64,000 nt of DNA from Streptomyces caatingaensis (GTDB taxonomy: Bacteria > Actinomycetota > Actinomycetes > Streptomycetales > Streptomycetaceae): the NCBI RefSeq assembly GCF_001187435.1, contig NZ_LFXA01000017.1:62001-126000 (forward strand), written 5' to 3'. The notes under the pieces are model-generated. The model searched no databases. It was not told where the DNA came from and saw only the letters and a program-made list of their open reading frames with translations. Below, one piece after another: positions 1 to 8,377 of the stretch (positions are counted from its first letter, which is position 1; the number at the start of each line of letters is the position of its first letter). Made by a program: the position numbers and the translations under genes.

Positions 1-2
1 TC

Positions 3-1973
3 CGGGCCCGCGACGCCCGCGCCGCCCTGGCCGAACTGCCCGAACTGCGCGGCGTGGCGGCCGGGTTCGGGCGGCACGGCCGGCTCTGGGAGCTCGTCGA
101 GGCCCTCGACGCGCTGCCGCGCGGCGTCGCCATGCACCCCTGCGGCGTCCTCCTCTCCGACGCGGCCCTGCGCGGCCGCACCCCGGTCGTGCCCACCAGC
201 GGCGAGGGCCTGCCCATGTCCCAGTTCGACAAGGACGACGTCGAACACCTCGGGCTGCTCAAGCTCGACGTGCTCGGCGTGCGCATGCAGTCCGCGATGG
301 CGCACGCGGTGGCCGAGCTCGAACGGGCCACCGGGCGGCGCGTCGACCTGGACGACCCCGCCCAGGTCCGCCCCGGCGACCCGGAGACCTACGCGCTCAT
401 CCGCTCCACCGAGACCCTCGGCTGCTTCCAGATCGAGTCGCCCGGCCAGCGCGACCTGGTCGGCCGGCTCCAGCCCGAGACCTTCCACGACCTCGTCGTC
501 GACATCTCGCTCTTCCGGCCCGGCCCCGTCGCCGCCGACATGGTCCGCCCCTTCGTCGCCGCCCGGCACGGCCGCGCCCCCGTGCGCTACCCGCACCCCG
601 ACCTCGCCGGGGTGCTGGCCGAGACCTACGGCGTGGTCGTCTTCCACGAGCAGATCATCGAGATCCTGCGGATCATGACCGGCTGCGACCGGGGGTACGC
701 GGACGAGACGCGCCGCGCGCTGTCCGACCCCGAGCGGGTGGGCGAGGTGCGCGCCTGGTTCGCGGAGCGGGCGGCCGGGCGCGGGTACACGCCCGACGTC
801 GTCCGCCGCACCTGGGAGATCGTCGAGGCGTTCGGCTCGTACGGCTTCTGCAAGGCGCACGCGGTGGCCTTCGCGGTACCGACGTACCAGTCCGCCTGGC
901 TGAAGGCCCACCACCCGGCCGCCTTCTACGCCGGGCTGCTCGCCCACGACCCCGGCATGTACCCCAAGCGGCTGCTGCTGGCGGACGCGCGGCGGCGCGG
1001 GGTGCCGGTCCTGCCGCTGGACGTCAACCGCTCCGACACCACCTATCGAATCGAACTGGTGTCCGGAGAGGGTGCGCGTGGTCGCTACGGGATCCGGCTC
1101 GCCCTCTGCGACGTGCACGGCATCTCCGAGGCGGCGGCGGCCCGCATCGCCGCCGGCCGCCCCTACAGCTCCCTGTCCGACCTGTGGCTGCGCGCCCGCC
1201 CCGGGCGGCCGGTCGCCGAACGGCTCGCGCGCGTCGGGGCGTTGGACGCCTTCGGGCCCAACCGGCGGGATCTGCTCCTGCACATCGCCGAACTGCACCG
1301 GCTGCACGGCCGGGTGCCCGCCGCCCAGCCCGTCCTGGTCGACGAGGCCCGGACCGGGCCGCTCGGCCTGCCCGACCTCGACGCGGCCGAGCGGCTCGGC
1401 GCCGAGCTGAGCGTCCTCGGCATGGACGCCTCGCGCCACCTGATGACCGAACACCGGGACTTCCTCCGCGAGTTGGGCGTGCTCCCCGCCGCCCGGCTGC
1501 GCGCCGCCGCGCACGGCGAGACCGTCCTCGTCGCCGGAGCCAAGGCCGCCACCCAGACGCCGCCGGTGCGCTCCGGCCGCCGCGTCGTCTTCGCGACCCT
1601 CGACGACGGGACGGGCCTGGTCGACTGCGCCTTCTTCGACGACTCCCACGCGGCCTGCGCCCACACGGTCTTCCACTCCTGGCTGCTGCTGGTCCGCGGT
1701 GTCGTCCAGCGCCGGGGGCCGCGCAGCGTGAGCGTGGTGGGGGCGCGGGCATGGGATCTGGCGCGGCTGGCGGAGCTGCGGTCGACGGGCGGACTGGGCG
1801 CGGTGGCCGGGGAGTTGTCGGCGCCGGCGCCCGTGCCGGACGCCGCCCCGCGGCGGCACGTCGACCTGCCCACGGGGTACGCCATGCACCCGTGGGCCGA
1901 CCTGCGCCCGGCGGGCGAAGGGGCCGCGACCGGACGGAAGCTGTGGCACGCGAGCCGGGGGAGTGCGGGATGA
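3..1973 (+). CDS. dnaE2: Error-prone DNA polymerase III alpha subunit DnaE2 (5' partial)
   Basis: This is the C-terminal part of a C-family DNA polymerase of the DnaE2/ImuC class, which carries out damage-tolerant, mutagenic synthesis. The reading frame is open from the first bases, so the PHP domain and the first two catalytic aspartates lie outside the window. Visible are the segment LLKLDVLG, whose Asp corresponds to the third polymerase carboxylate, the DnaE core motifs FQIESPGQ, SLFRPGP and GSYGFCKAHAVAFA, and a C-terminal OB-fold region near 1500-1750. The Y-family gene downstream starts inside the stop codon (ATGA overlap), so the two are translationally coupled. This pairing is the usual actinobacterial DnaE2/Y-family cassette. 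The assignment to DnaE2 rather than DnaE1 rests on that context and on the short C-terminus. Confidence 0.9.
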   Translation, partial: RARDARAALAELPELRGVAAGFGRHGRLWELVEALDALPRGVAMHPCGVLLSDAALRGRTPVVPTSGEGLPMSQFDKDDVEHLGLLKLDVLGVRMQSAMAHAVAELERATGRRVDLDDPAQVRPGDPETYALIRSTETLGCFQIESPGQRDLVGRLQPETFHDLVVDISLFRPGPVAADMVRPFVAARHGRAPVRYPHPDLAGVLAETYGVVVFHEQIIEILRIMTGCDRGYADETRRALSDPERVGEVRAWFAERAAGRGYTPDVVRRTWEIVEAFGSYGFCKAHAVAFAVPTYQSAWLKAHHPAAFYAGLLAHDPGMYPKRLLLADARRRGVPVLPLDVNRSDTTYRIELVSGEGARGRYGIRLALCDVHGISEAAAARIAAGRPYSSLSDLWLRARPGRPVAERLARVGALDAFGPNRRDLLLHIAELHRLHGRVPAAQPVLVDEARTGPLGLPDLDAAERLGAELSVLGMDASRHLMTEHRDFLRELGVLPAARLRAAAHGETVLVAGAKAATQTPPVRSGRRVVFATLDDGTGLVDCAFFDDSHAACAHTVFHSWLLLVRGVVQRRGPRSVSVVGARAWDLARLAELRSTGGLGAVAGELSAPAPVPDAAPRRHVDLPTGYAMHPWADLRPAGEGAATGRKLWHASRGSAG

Positions 1974-3424
1974 GTGCGGTGAAGCGTACCCGCGGGAGGT
2001 GCGCCCCGGACCCGCCCTCTCCCCGTCTCCCCGGGGGCGGGCCCCCGGCCCCCCGCCCGCCCTTCGGGCGGAGCCCCCACGTGCCGGACGGTCCGGGCCG
2101 GGTCACCGCCCCGGGTCCCGCGGCACGGCTTCGCCGCGTCCGCCCCCAAGCGCCGGACGGGCAGCCCGTCCGGGCTTCGGGGGCGGCGCCCGGGGGGCGG
2201 TCCGAGGGGCGGTCCGAGGGGCGCGGCCCCGACTCGGCCCGTCCGGCGTTCGGGGACGAGGCAGCGCGGCCGCGCCGCGGGCCGGTGGGTACGGCCCGGA
2301 CCGGGGGTCCGGGGGACGGGGCAACCGGCGGGGCGCGGGGGCCGGGCCCCGCCCGCCGGGAGCCCGTGGGGGCGCGGCCACCGTCCCACCGCGCGGAGCG
2401 CGGTGCCGGGCCGGGGGACGGGGCCCCGGAGGAAGCGGGGGAAGGGCGGGGGCGGGGCGCCCTCTTCCTGCACGTCCGCATCCGGCGGCGGCGCGGCGGC
2501 GAAGGCGGCCTGCCCGAACTCATGGCCGTCCTCGGGCGGTTCACGCCCGTCGCGCAGGCGCTCCCGCCGTGCGCCGCGGTCGCCCGCGTCGACGGCGCGC
2601 TGAGGCTGTTCGGCCTCGGCCCGGCCGACCTGGCCCGGAGGCTGCGCCTCCAGGCCGCCGCCTGGTACGGCCTGGACACGGCCGTCGGCATCGGCCCGTC
2701 CTGGACGGTGGCGGCCACCGCCTCCTCCCGCACGGGCCCGGACGGCGTCCGCCACGTACGGCCGGAGGACGTCGAGGACTTCCTCGGACCGCTCCCGGTG
2801 GGGGAGTTGTACGGGATCCGGCGGACGCAGGCCGAGGAGCTGGGCCGGCTCGGCGTGGAGACGATCGGGCAGCTGGCCGCCCTGCCCCCGGCGACCGCCC
2901 TGCGGATCCTGGGCCGGCAGGCCCGCCCGTTGCAGGAGCGCGCCCGGGGCGGCGACCGCCGCGCGGTCGTCCCGGGCCGGGCGACGGAGACGGTCGGTGT
3001 CCGGGCCGACTTCGCGGAGGACACGCTCGACGGCCCGCGGGCCCGCGCCACGGCCCTGCGGCTGGCCGCGGAGCTGGGCGCCCGGCTGCGCTCGCGCCAC
3101 CAGGCCGCCCGCTCGGTCACCGTCGTCGTGCGCACGGCCGACCGGCGCGAGCTGTCGAGGACCCGGACGCTGCCCGCGCCCTCGCCGCACACGGACGACC
3201 TGCGCGAGGCCGTCTACGGCATCCTCGACGGATTCGGCCTCCAGCGGGCCCGCATGCGACGGATCGGCCTGGTCGCCGACGCCGTCGACGACACGCAGGC
3301 GCACACCCAGCTCACGCTGGACCGCGCCCGCGAGGCCCGGCTGCGCGTCGAGCCGGTCATCGACGCCCTGAACGCGCGCTACGGCCCCGGCACGATCGGC
3401 CCGGCCGCCGCCTTCGCGGCGTAG
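1970..3424 (+). CDS. ImuB-like Y-family DNA polymerase accessory protein with a repeat-derived N-terminal insert
   Basis: The protein (484 aa) shows a Y-family fold from about residue 162: a palm remnant with VDGALRLFG in place of the catalytic SIDEA motif, a helix-hairpin-helix (GIRRTQAEELGRLGVETIG) and a little-finger region ending AHTQLTL. The first catalytic motif normally reads like HVDMDAF, but here it is LHVRIR. The metal-binding carboxylates are therefore absent, as in ImuB, and an accessory role beside DnaE2 is likely. The start is the ATG overlapping the dnaE2 stop, preceded by GGGGAG. Residues 1-160 are Gly/Pro/Arg/Ala-rich and match nothing in the family. The DNA there is a GC palindromic repeat read in frame. 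Homologues I know begin directly at the palm segment. A GTG at 2366 is an alternative start that would drop most of the insert, but its ribosome site is weaker. Confidence 0.75.
   Translation: MSAVKRTRGRCAPDPPSPRLPGGGPPAPRPPFGRSPHVPDGPGRVTAPGPAARLRRVRPQAPDGQPVRASGAAPGGRSEGRSEGRGPDSARPAFGDEAARPRRGPVGTARTGGPGDGATGGARGPGPARREPVGARPPSHRAERGAGPGDGAPEEAGEGRGRGALFLHVRIRRRRGGEGGLPELMAVLGRFTPVAQALPPCAAVARVDGALRLFGLGPADLARRLRLQAAAWYGLDTAVGIGPSWTVAATASSRTGPDGVRHVRPEDVEDFLGPLPVGELYGIRRTQAEELGRLGVETIGQLAALPPATALRILGRQARPLQERARGGDRRAVVPGRATETVGVRADFAEDTLDGPRARATALRLAAELGARLRSRHQAARSVTVVVRTADRRELSRTRTLPAPSPHTDDLREAVYGILDGFGLQRARMRRIGLVADAVDDTQAHTQLTLDRAREARLRVEPVIDALNARYGPGTIGPAAAFAA
2133..2262. repeat. Degenerate palindromic repeat inside the ImuB-like gene
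   Basis: An inverted repeat CGGACGGGC-A-GCCCGTCCG lies at 2154-2172. Around 2246-2260 the sequence GGCCCGTCCGGCGTTCGGGG resembles the arm of the intact palindromic element at 34063-34213, including a GC-rich CGCGGC block just after it. Both share the CGCCGGACGGGC / GCCCGTCCGGCG core common in Streptomyces intergenic palindromes. Here the copy sits inside a coding frame without a stop codon. Confidence 0.5.
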
Positions 3425-3502
3425 CCGCGGACGCGCCCGGAGGGGCGACACGTCGCACGAGTGCACGTCAAACGCCTTGACGAATTCATGACCATCCCGC
3501 AG

Positions 3503-3518
3503 CCTACTCGCAGGTAAG
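3503..3518. promoter_or_regulatory. Candidate operator upstream of the lipase gene
   Basis: The site CTACTCGCAGGTAAG has the half-sites TAC and GTA separated by six bases, the arrangement of many TetR-family operators near Streptomyces lipid-metabolism genes. A TTGACG sequence lies at 3477-3482. The spacing to a good -10 is poor, so no promoter is called. The lipase start is about 110 bases downstream. Confidence 0.3.
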
Positions 3519-3630
3519 TTAACGACCTTTCAGCGCACGGCCGCTCATGGGCCGCTGTGCCGATGCCGTGCACCCTTCGGCACCCCCCACCCGCCCCCTC
3601 CCCTCACATCCCACCTGCGAGGAGACCTCC

Positions 3631-4512
3631 ATGTCCGGAATGCGAAGACTGTTCCGCGCCCTGGGCGCGTACCTGGCCGCCCTGGCCCTGGTCCTGACCG
3701 CCGGCGCCGCCGCGACGGCGGCCCCCGCCCCCGCCGCCGGACGCACCGTCAGCAGCGGCTGGAACGACTACTCCTGCAGACCCTCGCCCGCCCACCCCCG
3801 CCCCGTCGTCCTCGTCCACGGCACCCTCGGCAACTCCGTGGACAACTGGCTCTTCCTGGCGCCCTACCTGGTGAACCGCGGCTACTGCGTCTTCTCCCTC
3901 GACTACGGCCAGCTGCCCGGCGTCCCGCTCTTCAACGGCCTCGGCCCGGTCGCCAAGTCGGCCGAGCAGCTCTCCGCGTACGTCGACCGGGTCCGCGCGA
4001 CGACCGGCGCCGACAAGGTGGACCTCGTCGGGCACTCCCAGGGCGGCATGATGCCGCGCTACTACCTCAACTTCCTCGGCGGCGGCCCCAAGGTCAACTC
4101 CCTCACCGCGCTCGCCCCGTCCAGCCACGGCACGACGCTCTCCGGCCTCACCAGGCTGATGGACAAGATCCCCGGCGCCCGCGAGGCGATCCACGGGGTG
4201 ACCCCCGGCCTCACCGACCAGGCCCTCGGCTCCGCCTTCCTCAAGAAGCTCAACTCCCGCCCCGACACCGTCCCGGGCGTCCGCTACACCGTCGTCGCCA
4301 CCCGGTACGACGAGGTCGTCACCCCCTGGCGGACGTCCTTCCTCTCCGGCCCGAACGTCCGCAACATCCTGCTCCAGGAGCGCTGCGCCGTCGACGTCTC
4401 CGAGCACCTGGCGATCGGCACGGTGGACCGCGTGGCCTTCCACGAGGTCGCCAACGCCCTCGACCCCGCCTACGCCACGCCGTCGAGCTGCGCCTCCATG
4501 GTCACCGGCTGA
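3631..4512 (+). CDS. Secreted alpha/beta-hydrolase lipase (EstA / lipase class 2 type)
   Basis: This 293-aa protein is an exported esterase or lipase. It begins with a Sec signal peptide (two arginines, a hydrophobic core LGAYLAALALVLTAGAAATA, then an AxA cleavage site). The mature part has the alpha/beta-hydrolase oxyanion strand VLVHGTLGN, the nucleophile elbow GHSQGG, a likely acid in the TRYDEVVTP segment and the catalytic His in SEHLAIG. Paired cysteines near both ends suggest disulphides. The ATG is preceded by GAGGAG at good spacing. The gene is convergent with the GntR gene, with only nine bases between them. S. coelicolor has a secreted lipase next to its dnaE2 pair, which agrees with this call. 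The substrate cannot be read from sequence. Confidence 0.88.
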   Translation: MSGMRRLFRALGAYLAALALVLTAGAAATAAPAPAAGRTVSSGWNDYSCRPSPAHPRPVVLVHGTLGNSVDNWLFLAPYLVNRGYCVFSLDYGQLPGVPLFNGLGPVAKSAEQLSAYVDRVRATTGADKVDLVGHSQGGMMPRYYLNFLGGGPKVNSLTALAPSSHGTTLSGLTRLMDKIPGAREAIHGVTPGLTDQALGSAFLKKLNSRPDTVPGVRYTVVATRYDEVVTPWRTSFLSGPNVRNILLQERCAVDVSEHLAIGTVDRVAFHEVANALDPAYATPSSCASMVTG

Positions 4513-4521
4513 CGCCCCCGG

Positions 4522-5259
4522 TCACCCCTCGCCCTCGAACTCGCAGCACACCTCGTGCAGATGCCCGGCCTTCGCCGCGACCGTGACCTCGACGGGCCGC
4601 TCGTGATCGCTGTAGACCACGCGGAACGTCCGCAGCACGGGCAGGTCGCCCGGCAGCTCCAGCGCCGAGAACTGCTCCTGGGTGGGCACGCGGGCCGCGA
4701 CCCGGTCCACCCAGCGGCGCGGCGGATGGCCGAGTTCCGCCAGGAGGGCGGGCGTTCCGCCGGGGATCCGGCCGCGCTCGGCGATCGCGGTGCCGCGCGC
4801 GATGTCGAGCGGGTAGAAGGACTTGACCAGCTCCGCCGGTTCCCCGTCGGACAGCAGCAGCCGGGACCGCATCAGCACCGGCTCGTCCCGGGCGAGGTTG
4901 AGCGCCGCCGCGACGTCCGCGGGCGCGGCCACCTCGGCGACCTCCAGGAGCCTGGCGCGGGACCGGCCGCCGGCGTCCGGATCGGCGTACGCGCCGGCGG
5001 GCGCCGTCCGCTGCCGGTGCGGGCGGACGGTGACCGCGGCGCCCGGCCGTCCCACGACGAGACCCTCCGCCTTGAGGGCCTGAAGCGCCTTCTGCACCGT
5101 GGCGTTGGAGGCGCAGAACCGGTCCTTGAGCCGCTGGGTGGAGGGCACCCTGCCGTCCGCCGGCAGGGTGCCGGACATGATCTCGTCCCGCAGGTCCGCC
5201 GCGATGCGCTGGTGGAGCGGACGCCGGTCGGACGCGCCGGCCCCCTCGCCGCCGTTCAT
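4522..5259 (-). CDS. GntR/HutC-family transcriptional regulator
   Basis: This 245-aa protein has an N-terminal winged helix (residues about 15-80, with LRDEIMSGTL and the recognition segment NATVQKALQALKAEGLV) and a C-terminal UTRA ligand-binding domain (about 100-240), the HutC architecture. Such proteins are usually repressors released by a small metabolite. The N-terminal signature RFCASNATVQKALQ is characteristic of a Streptomyces GntR paralogue group, several members of which occur per genome. The divergent gene at 5435 encodes a small protein and could be its target. The ligand is unknown. Confidence 0.85.
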   Translation of the reverse strand: MNGGEGAGASDRRPLHQRIAADLRDEIMSGTLPADGRVPSTQRLKDRFCASNATVQKALQALKAEGLVVGRPGAAVTVRPHRQRTAPAGAYADPDAGGRSRARLLEVAEVAAPADVAAALNLARDEPVLMRSRLLLSDGEPAELVKSFYPLDIARGTAIAERGRIPGGTPALLAELGHPPRRWVDRVAARVPTQEQFSALELPGDLPVLRTFRVVYSDHERPVEVTVAAKAGHLHEVCCEFEGEG

Positions 5260-5434
5260 GGATGCTGCCTCCCGCAGGGTCGCTCGCGCTACCCCCGAAC
5301 CCTACTGCGCCGCGCCAACTGCCCGCTCACCAGGCGCCCTTGCCGCCTGTCGCGAACAGCGATAGGGTCGCGCACCCCGGGCGCCTTCGCGCACGGGCGG
5401 TCCGTTGTGCCGTGTACCACTGGGGAGTTGAGCG

Positions 5435-5698
5435 ATGCGTGATCCGCGCATGTCCGTCCGGGCCACAGGCCGCCGCGTCGCCACGGTCACCGTGACCGGT
5501 GACGGCGTCCGCGTGGGCGACGTGGTGGCGATCGGCGGGATTCCGCACCGGGTGCGGGACGTCCGGTGCGTCCTCCCGGCGCGCACCCGGCTGGAGTTCG
5601 AGGACGGCAACGCGTACGTGGTGGGCCGCTCCCACCCCATCGAGGTCGCGCGGGCCTTCCCCTTCCCCGGGCCGATGCCGTCCGGCCCCCGCCGCTGA
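5435..5698 (+). CDS. Small conserved hypothetical protein
   Basis: An 87-aa protein of unknown function. It contains a short beta-rich segment (VATVTVTGDGVRVGDVVAIG) resembling a small barrel, then a VRCVLPARTRLEFEDG stretch and a proline-rich tail. There is no signal peptide or membrane segment. The ATG follows GGGGAG at normal spacing. The gene is divergent from the GntR regulator with about 175 bases between the starts, an arrangement that fits a regulator and its target. I do not recognise a named domain. Confidence 0.7.
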   Translation: MRDPRMSVRATGRRVATVTVTGDGVRVGDVVAIGGIPHRVRDVRCVLPARTRLEFEDGNAYVVGRSHPIEVARAFPFPGPMPSGPRR

Positions 5699-5704
5699 CC
5701 CGTC

Positions 5705-6202
5705 CTACCCCGCGGCCGGCGCCGTCGTGCGGGCCATCTCGAACTCCCGGGCGTCCTCGCCCTCCCGGACCGACTGCACCGCCCCCGTCCGGACGAAACC
5801 GTGCCGGGCGTAGAGCCGTTCGGCCGGGTCGTTGCCCTCGGTGACCCACAGCCGCAGGCGGGCGAAGCCCTCCTCGGCCGCGCGGGCGAGGGCCGCTCCG
5901 ACGAGCAGGCCGGCCGCGCCGCGGCCCCGGGCGGAGGGGGCCACCCACATCGAGACCAGATCGGCGTCCCCGGCGGACTCCGCGGGCACCACCGAGACCA
6001 GGCCGCACGGCTCGCCCCCGTCCTCGGCGAGGAAGGTGCCCCGCCGGGCCAGGCGCCCGCGCCACGTCTCCTCCGTGAACGCCTTCTCCCCGGCCCAGGT
6101 CGAGCAGAAGGCGTACGGCGCGTCGGCCAGGGCGGCCAGCCGGACCGTCCGGTACAGCCGCCACTCGTCCGGGGCCAGCGGGCGAACCGTGATGTCTGCC
6201 AT
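5705..6202 (-). CDS. GNAT-family N-acetyltransferase
   Basis: A 165-aa acetyltransferase of the GNAT superfamily, predicted to move an acetyl group from acetyl-CoA to an amine. The acetyl-CoA loop is VAPSARGRGAAGLLVGAAL (an R/QxxGxG/A motif) at about residues 88-106, followed by the C-terminal signature ERLYARHGFVRTG. The ATG giving MADITVRPL matches the usual family N-terminus. An upstream in-frame ATG would add 27 arginine-rich residues and is not preferred. The substrate is unknown. The gene is divergent from the siderophore synthetase promoter region and convergent with the small gene ending at 5698. Confidence 0.85.
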   Translation of the reverse strand: MADITVRPLAPDEWRLYRTVRLAALADAPYAFCSTWAGEKAFTEETWRGRLARRGTFLAEDGGEPCGLVSVVPAESAGDADLVSMWVAPSARGRGAAGLLVGAALARAAEEGFARLRLWVTEGNDPAERLYARHGFVRTGAVQSVREGEDAREFEMARTTAPAAG

Positions 6203-6316
6203 GGGCGGACCCTGCCACCCGGCGGCGCGCGGGCGCAAACGGTTTTCCCCGGCGCGTCCGGCACGCACGGGCGCGGTCGACATAACGGCCCATAAGGTCC
6301 GTACGGCGGAGGTGAA

Positions 6317-6347
6317 TTGACATGCTTAGGGCTGCCTAACCTAGTCT
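6317..6347 (+). promoter_or_regulatory. Iron-box promoter for the NIS synthetase
   Basis: A -35 hexamer TTGACA (6317-6322) is followed after 18-19 bases by TAGTCT (6342-6347). Between and overlapping them is the 19-mer TTAGGGCTGCCTAACCTAG (6326-6344). It fits the IdeR/DmdR iron-box consensus of actinomycetes (TTAGGTTAGGCTAACCTAA) at 13 of 19 positions. A repressor bound here with Fe(II) would block RNA polymerase, so the gene should be expressed under iron starvation. About 180 bases of leader separate it from the start codon. The acetyltransferase gene diverges about 115 bases on the other side. Nothing else is seen in the 6203-6525 gap. Confidence 0.75.
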
Positions 6348-6525
6348 TTCCCGGTGTGACCGAGGCCCGCCGCACCGGTGCGACCGCACGGCCGGGACTC
6401 CTCGCGCTCCGTCCCACCGACTCCGTCACCTGGGGCTTTCCGTCGGGTCCGGCCCAGCGCCGCCGACGGGGACCGGATCGACCGTGCGTGGTGGAATGTC
6501 CGGCTTCCCGTCGATGGGAGATCTC

Positions 6526-8268
6526 ATGAGCGACCGCCGTCCCGAGCCCTCCGCCCGTCCCGCCATACGCCCCCACGAACTCCCCGACGCCGCCGAGCGC
6601 GAGCTCCTCGCCCGGGTGCTCGACGCCCTCCTCCGCGAGGACGCCTACCGGCTGCGCGGCACCGCGCACCGGCACCGCCGTCCGGACGGGGACTGGCTGG
6701 CCCTGCGCGCCGGGGGACGCGTCGTCTGCGTCCCTGTCACCGGGGACGGCCTCCGCGAGCCGGTCCGGGTCCGCCGGCCGCTGCTGGAGACCGGCGGCGC
6801 CACCGTCACCCGGCTCGCGCCCGCCCTGGCGGTGCTGCGCTCCGCCGCCGGGCCCCGGGACCGGCCGGGCTTCGACGCGTTCGCCGCCGAGTGCGCCGAG
6901 GAGCTGGAGGCCCTGCGGCTGCGCGAGCGGCTGCGACCGGACGTCGCCGAACGGCTCGCCGCCGCCCACGGCCCCGGCCCCGCCGCCTGGAAGGGCCCGC
7001 GCGGCTCCCTCGCCTTCGACACCCTCGCCGCCTTCCGCCCCCACCCGCTCCACCCGGCCGGCCACGCCCGCTCCGGCCTCGCCCCCGGCCAACTCACGGG
7101 CCACGGGCCCGCGTTCCACCCCGGCTTCGCGCTGCGCTGGCTCGTCCTGCCGGACACGGCGCTGCGCACGCGGCCCGCGGACCCGCCCGCCTGGTGGCCC
7201 ACCCCCGAGCGGCTCGGGCTGCCCGGCCCGGCGGACGGCCGCACCGCGCTGCCGGTGCACCCGCTGACCGCCGGCGAGCCGCTCGCCCGGGCGCTGCGCG
7301 CCCTCGGCGCGGAGGGCGCCCACCTCGCCGACAAGTCCCTCTGCGACGTGGTGCCGACGCTGTCCGCCCGCACCGTCGCCCTGGCCGACGACCCCGCCCT
7401 CCGCCTGCGGCTCCCGCTGGGGGAGCGGCGTCCCCTCCCGCCCGGCTCCCTCGCGGACGGCGCGGTGACGCAGCGCCTGCTGGAGGAGGTCCTCGCCCGC
7501 GAGCCGCGGCTCTCCCCGGCCGTCCTGCTCGCCGACGAGCGCACGTACCTGGACGCCGGACACGGGCTCCTCGCCGCCCTGGTGCGCCGCCGCCCGGACG
7601 GGCTCGCCGGCGCCCACGTCGTCCCCGTCGCCGCGCTGCCCGCCCGGGCGCCCGGCGGCGGCACGGTCGGCGACGCGCTCGCCGCCCTCTACTACGGCGG
7701 TTCGCCGCGCGCGTTCCTCGACGCCTACGCGGCGCTGCTCCTCGACTGGCACACCACGCTCTTCTCCTACGGCGTGGCCCTGGAGTCGCACCCGGGGAAC
7801 GTCTCGGTGGTGCTCGACGCGCCCGGCGGCCGCACCCGGCTCCGGCTGCTGTACGAGGACCACGGCGGCCCGCGCGTCAACGCGGTGCGGCTCGCCGCCC
7901 GGCTCGGCGGCCAGGCCGCCGACCTCCTCGGCTTCGCCGACCGCCGCGTCCTCGCCGGGCACGACGGGCCGGTCGCCGACCTCTTCGCCGCCGTCACCGT
8001 CCACCAGTGCGCGGGCGCGCCCGCGGCCGGCCTCCTCGGCGACGACGGCCCGTCACTGGTGCGCGACCGGCTCGCCGAGGCCGTGGACCGGCTGGAGCCC
8101 GGCCCCGCCGCGGTGCTCCGCGCCCGGGTGCTGGACGCCCGGCTGCTGCCCGTCCAGGCGATGCTGACGGCCGGGACCCTCCGCGCGGGCGCGGCGGAGG
8201 AGACCAAGCACTATGTGAACGGACCCAACTACCTGCGGCGACCGGCGGGCCGAACGGCCGATGGCTGA
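6526..8268 (+). CDS. IucA/IucC-family siderophore synthetase (NRPS-independent)
   Basis: This 580-aa protein belongs to the NIS synthetases, which adenylate a carboxylate (often citrate or succinate) and condense it with an amine or hydroxamate to build siderophores. Family motifs in order: HPLHPAGHARSG (ATP and carboxylate binding), LPVHPLTAGEP (compare VHPWQ), SARTVAL, ESHPGN (compare ExHxQN) and YEDHGGP, then the FhuF-like C-terminal region. The ATG giving MSDRRPEP follows GGGAG at five bases. The upstream iron box supports the role. No amine hydroxylase, acyltransferase or exporter lies beside it, so partners must be elsewhere or the product is made from available precursors. The substitution of Gln by Gly in the ESHPGN motif is slightly unusual. 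Confidence 0.85.
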   Translation: MSDRRPEPSARPAIRPHELPDAAERELLARVLDALLREDAYRLRGTAHRHRRPDGDWLALRAGGRVVCVPVTGDGLREPVRVRRPLLETGGATVTRLAPALAVLRSAAGPRDRPGFDAFAAECAEELEALRLRERLRPDVAERLAAAHGPGPAAWKGPRGSLAFDTLAAFRPHPLHPAGHARSGLAPGQLTGHGPAFHPGFALRWLVLPDTALRTRPADPPAWWPTPERLGLPGPADGRTALPVHPLTAGEPLARALRALGAEGAHLADKSLCDVVPTLSARTVALADDPALRLRLPLGERRPLPPGSLADGAVTQRLLEEVLAREPRLSPAVLLADERTYLDAGHGLLAALVRRRPDGLAGAHVVPVAALPARAPGGGTVGDALAALYYGGSPRAFLDAYAALLLDWHTTLFSYGVALESHPGNVSVVLDAPGGRTRLRLLYEDHGGPRVNAVRLAARLGGQAADLLGFADRRVLAGHDGPVADLFAAVTVHQCAGAPAAGLLGDDGPSLVRDRLAEAVDRLEPGPAAVLRARVLDARLLPVQAMLTAGTLRAGAAEETKHYVNGPNYLRRPAGRTADG

Positions 8269-8295
8269 TTCCGTACGGGTTTTACGAGGCAATGG

Positions 8296-8324
8296 TTGGT
8301 ACATGCATCTATAAGGCGTAGCGT
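8296..8324 (+). promoter_or_regulatory. Candidate promoter for asnB
   Basis: TTGGTA (8296-8301), a 17-base spacer and TAGCGT (8319-8324) form a plausible housekeeping-type promoter. Initiation would fall about 47 bases before the asnB start. It was assigned by eye only. A TATAAG at 8310 offers an alternative -10 without a clear -35. Confidence 0.4.
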
Positions 8325-8377
8325 CGCCACGAACCAACGGGGGCCCCGACCACCGCCACGAAAGGGGACACCGCGCC

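Noticed and set aside
6350..6525. Leader before the NIS synthetase as a possible riboswitch
   Set aside because: No conserved riboswitch core was recognised; the iron box already explains regulation.
5302..8004. Long minus-strand open frame across the GntR/GNAT/NIS synthetase region
   Set aside because: It is antisense to well-supported genes, has repetitive Gly/Val/Arg/Gln text without motifs, and exists only because GC-rich codon bias leaves antisense frames open.
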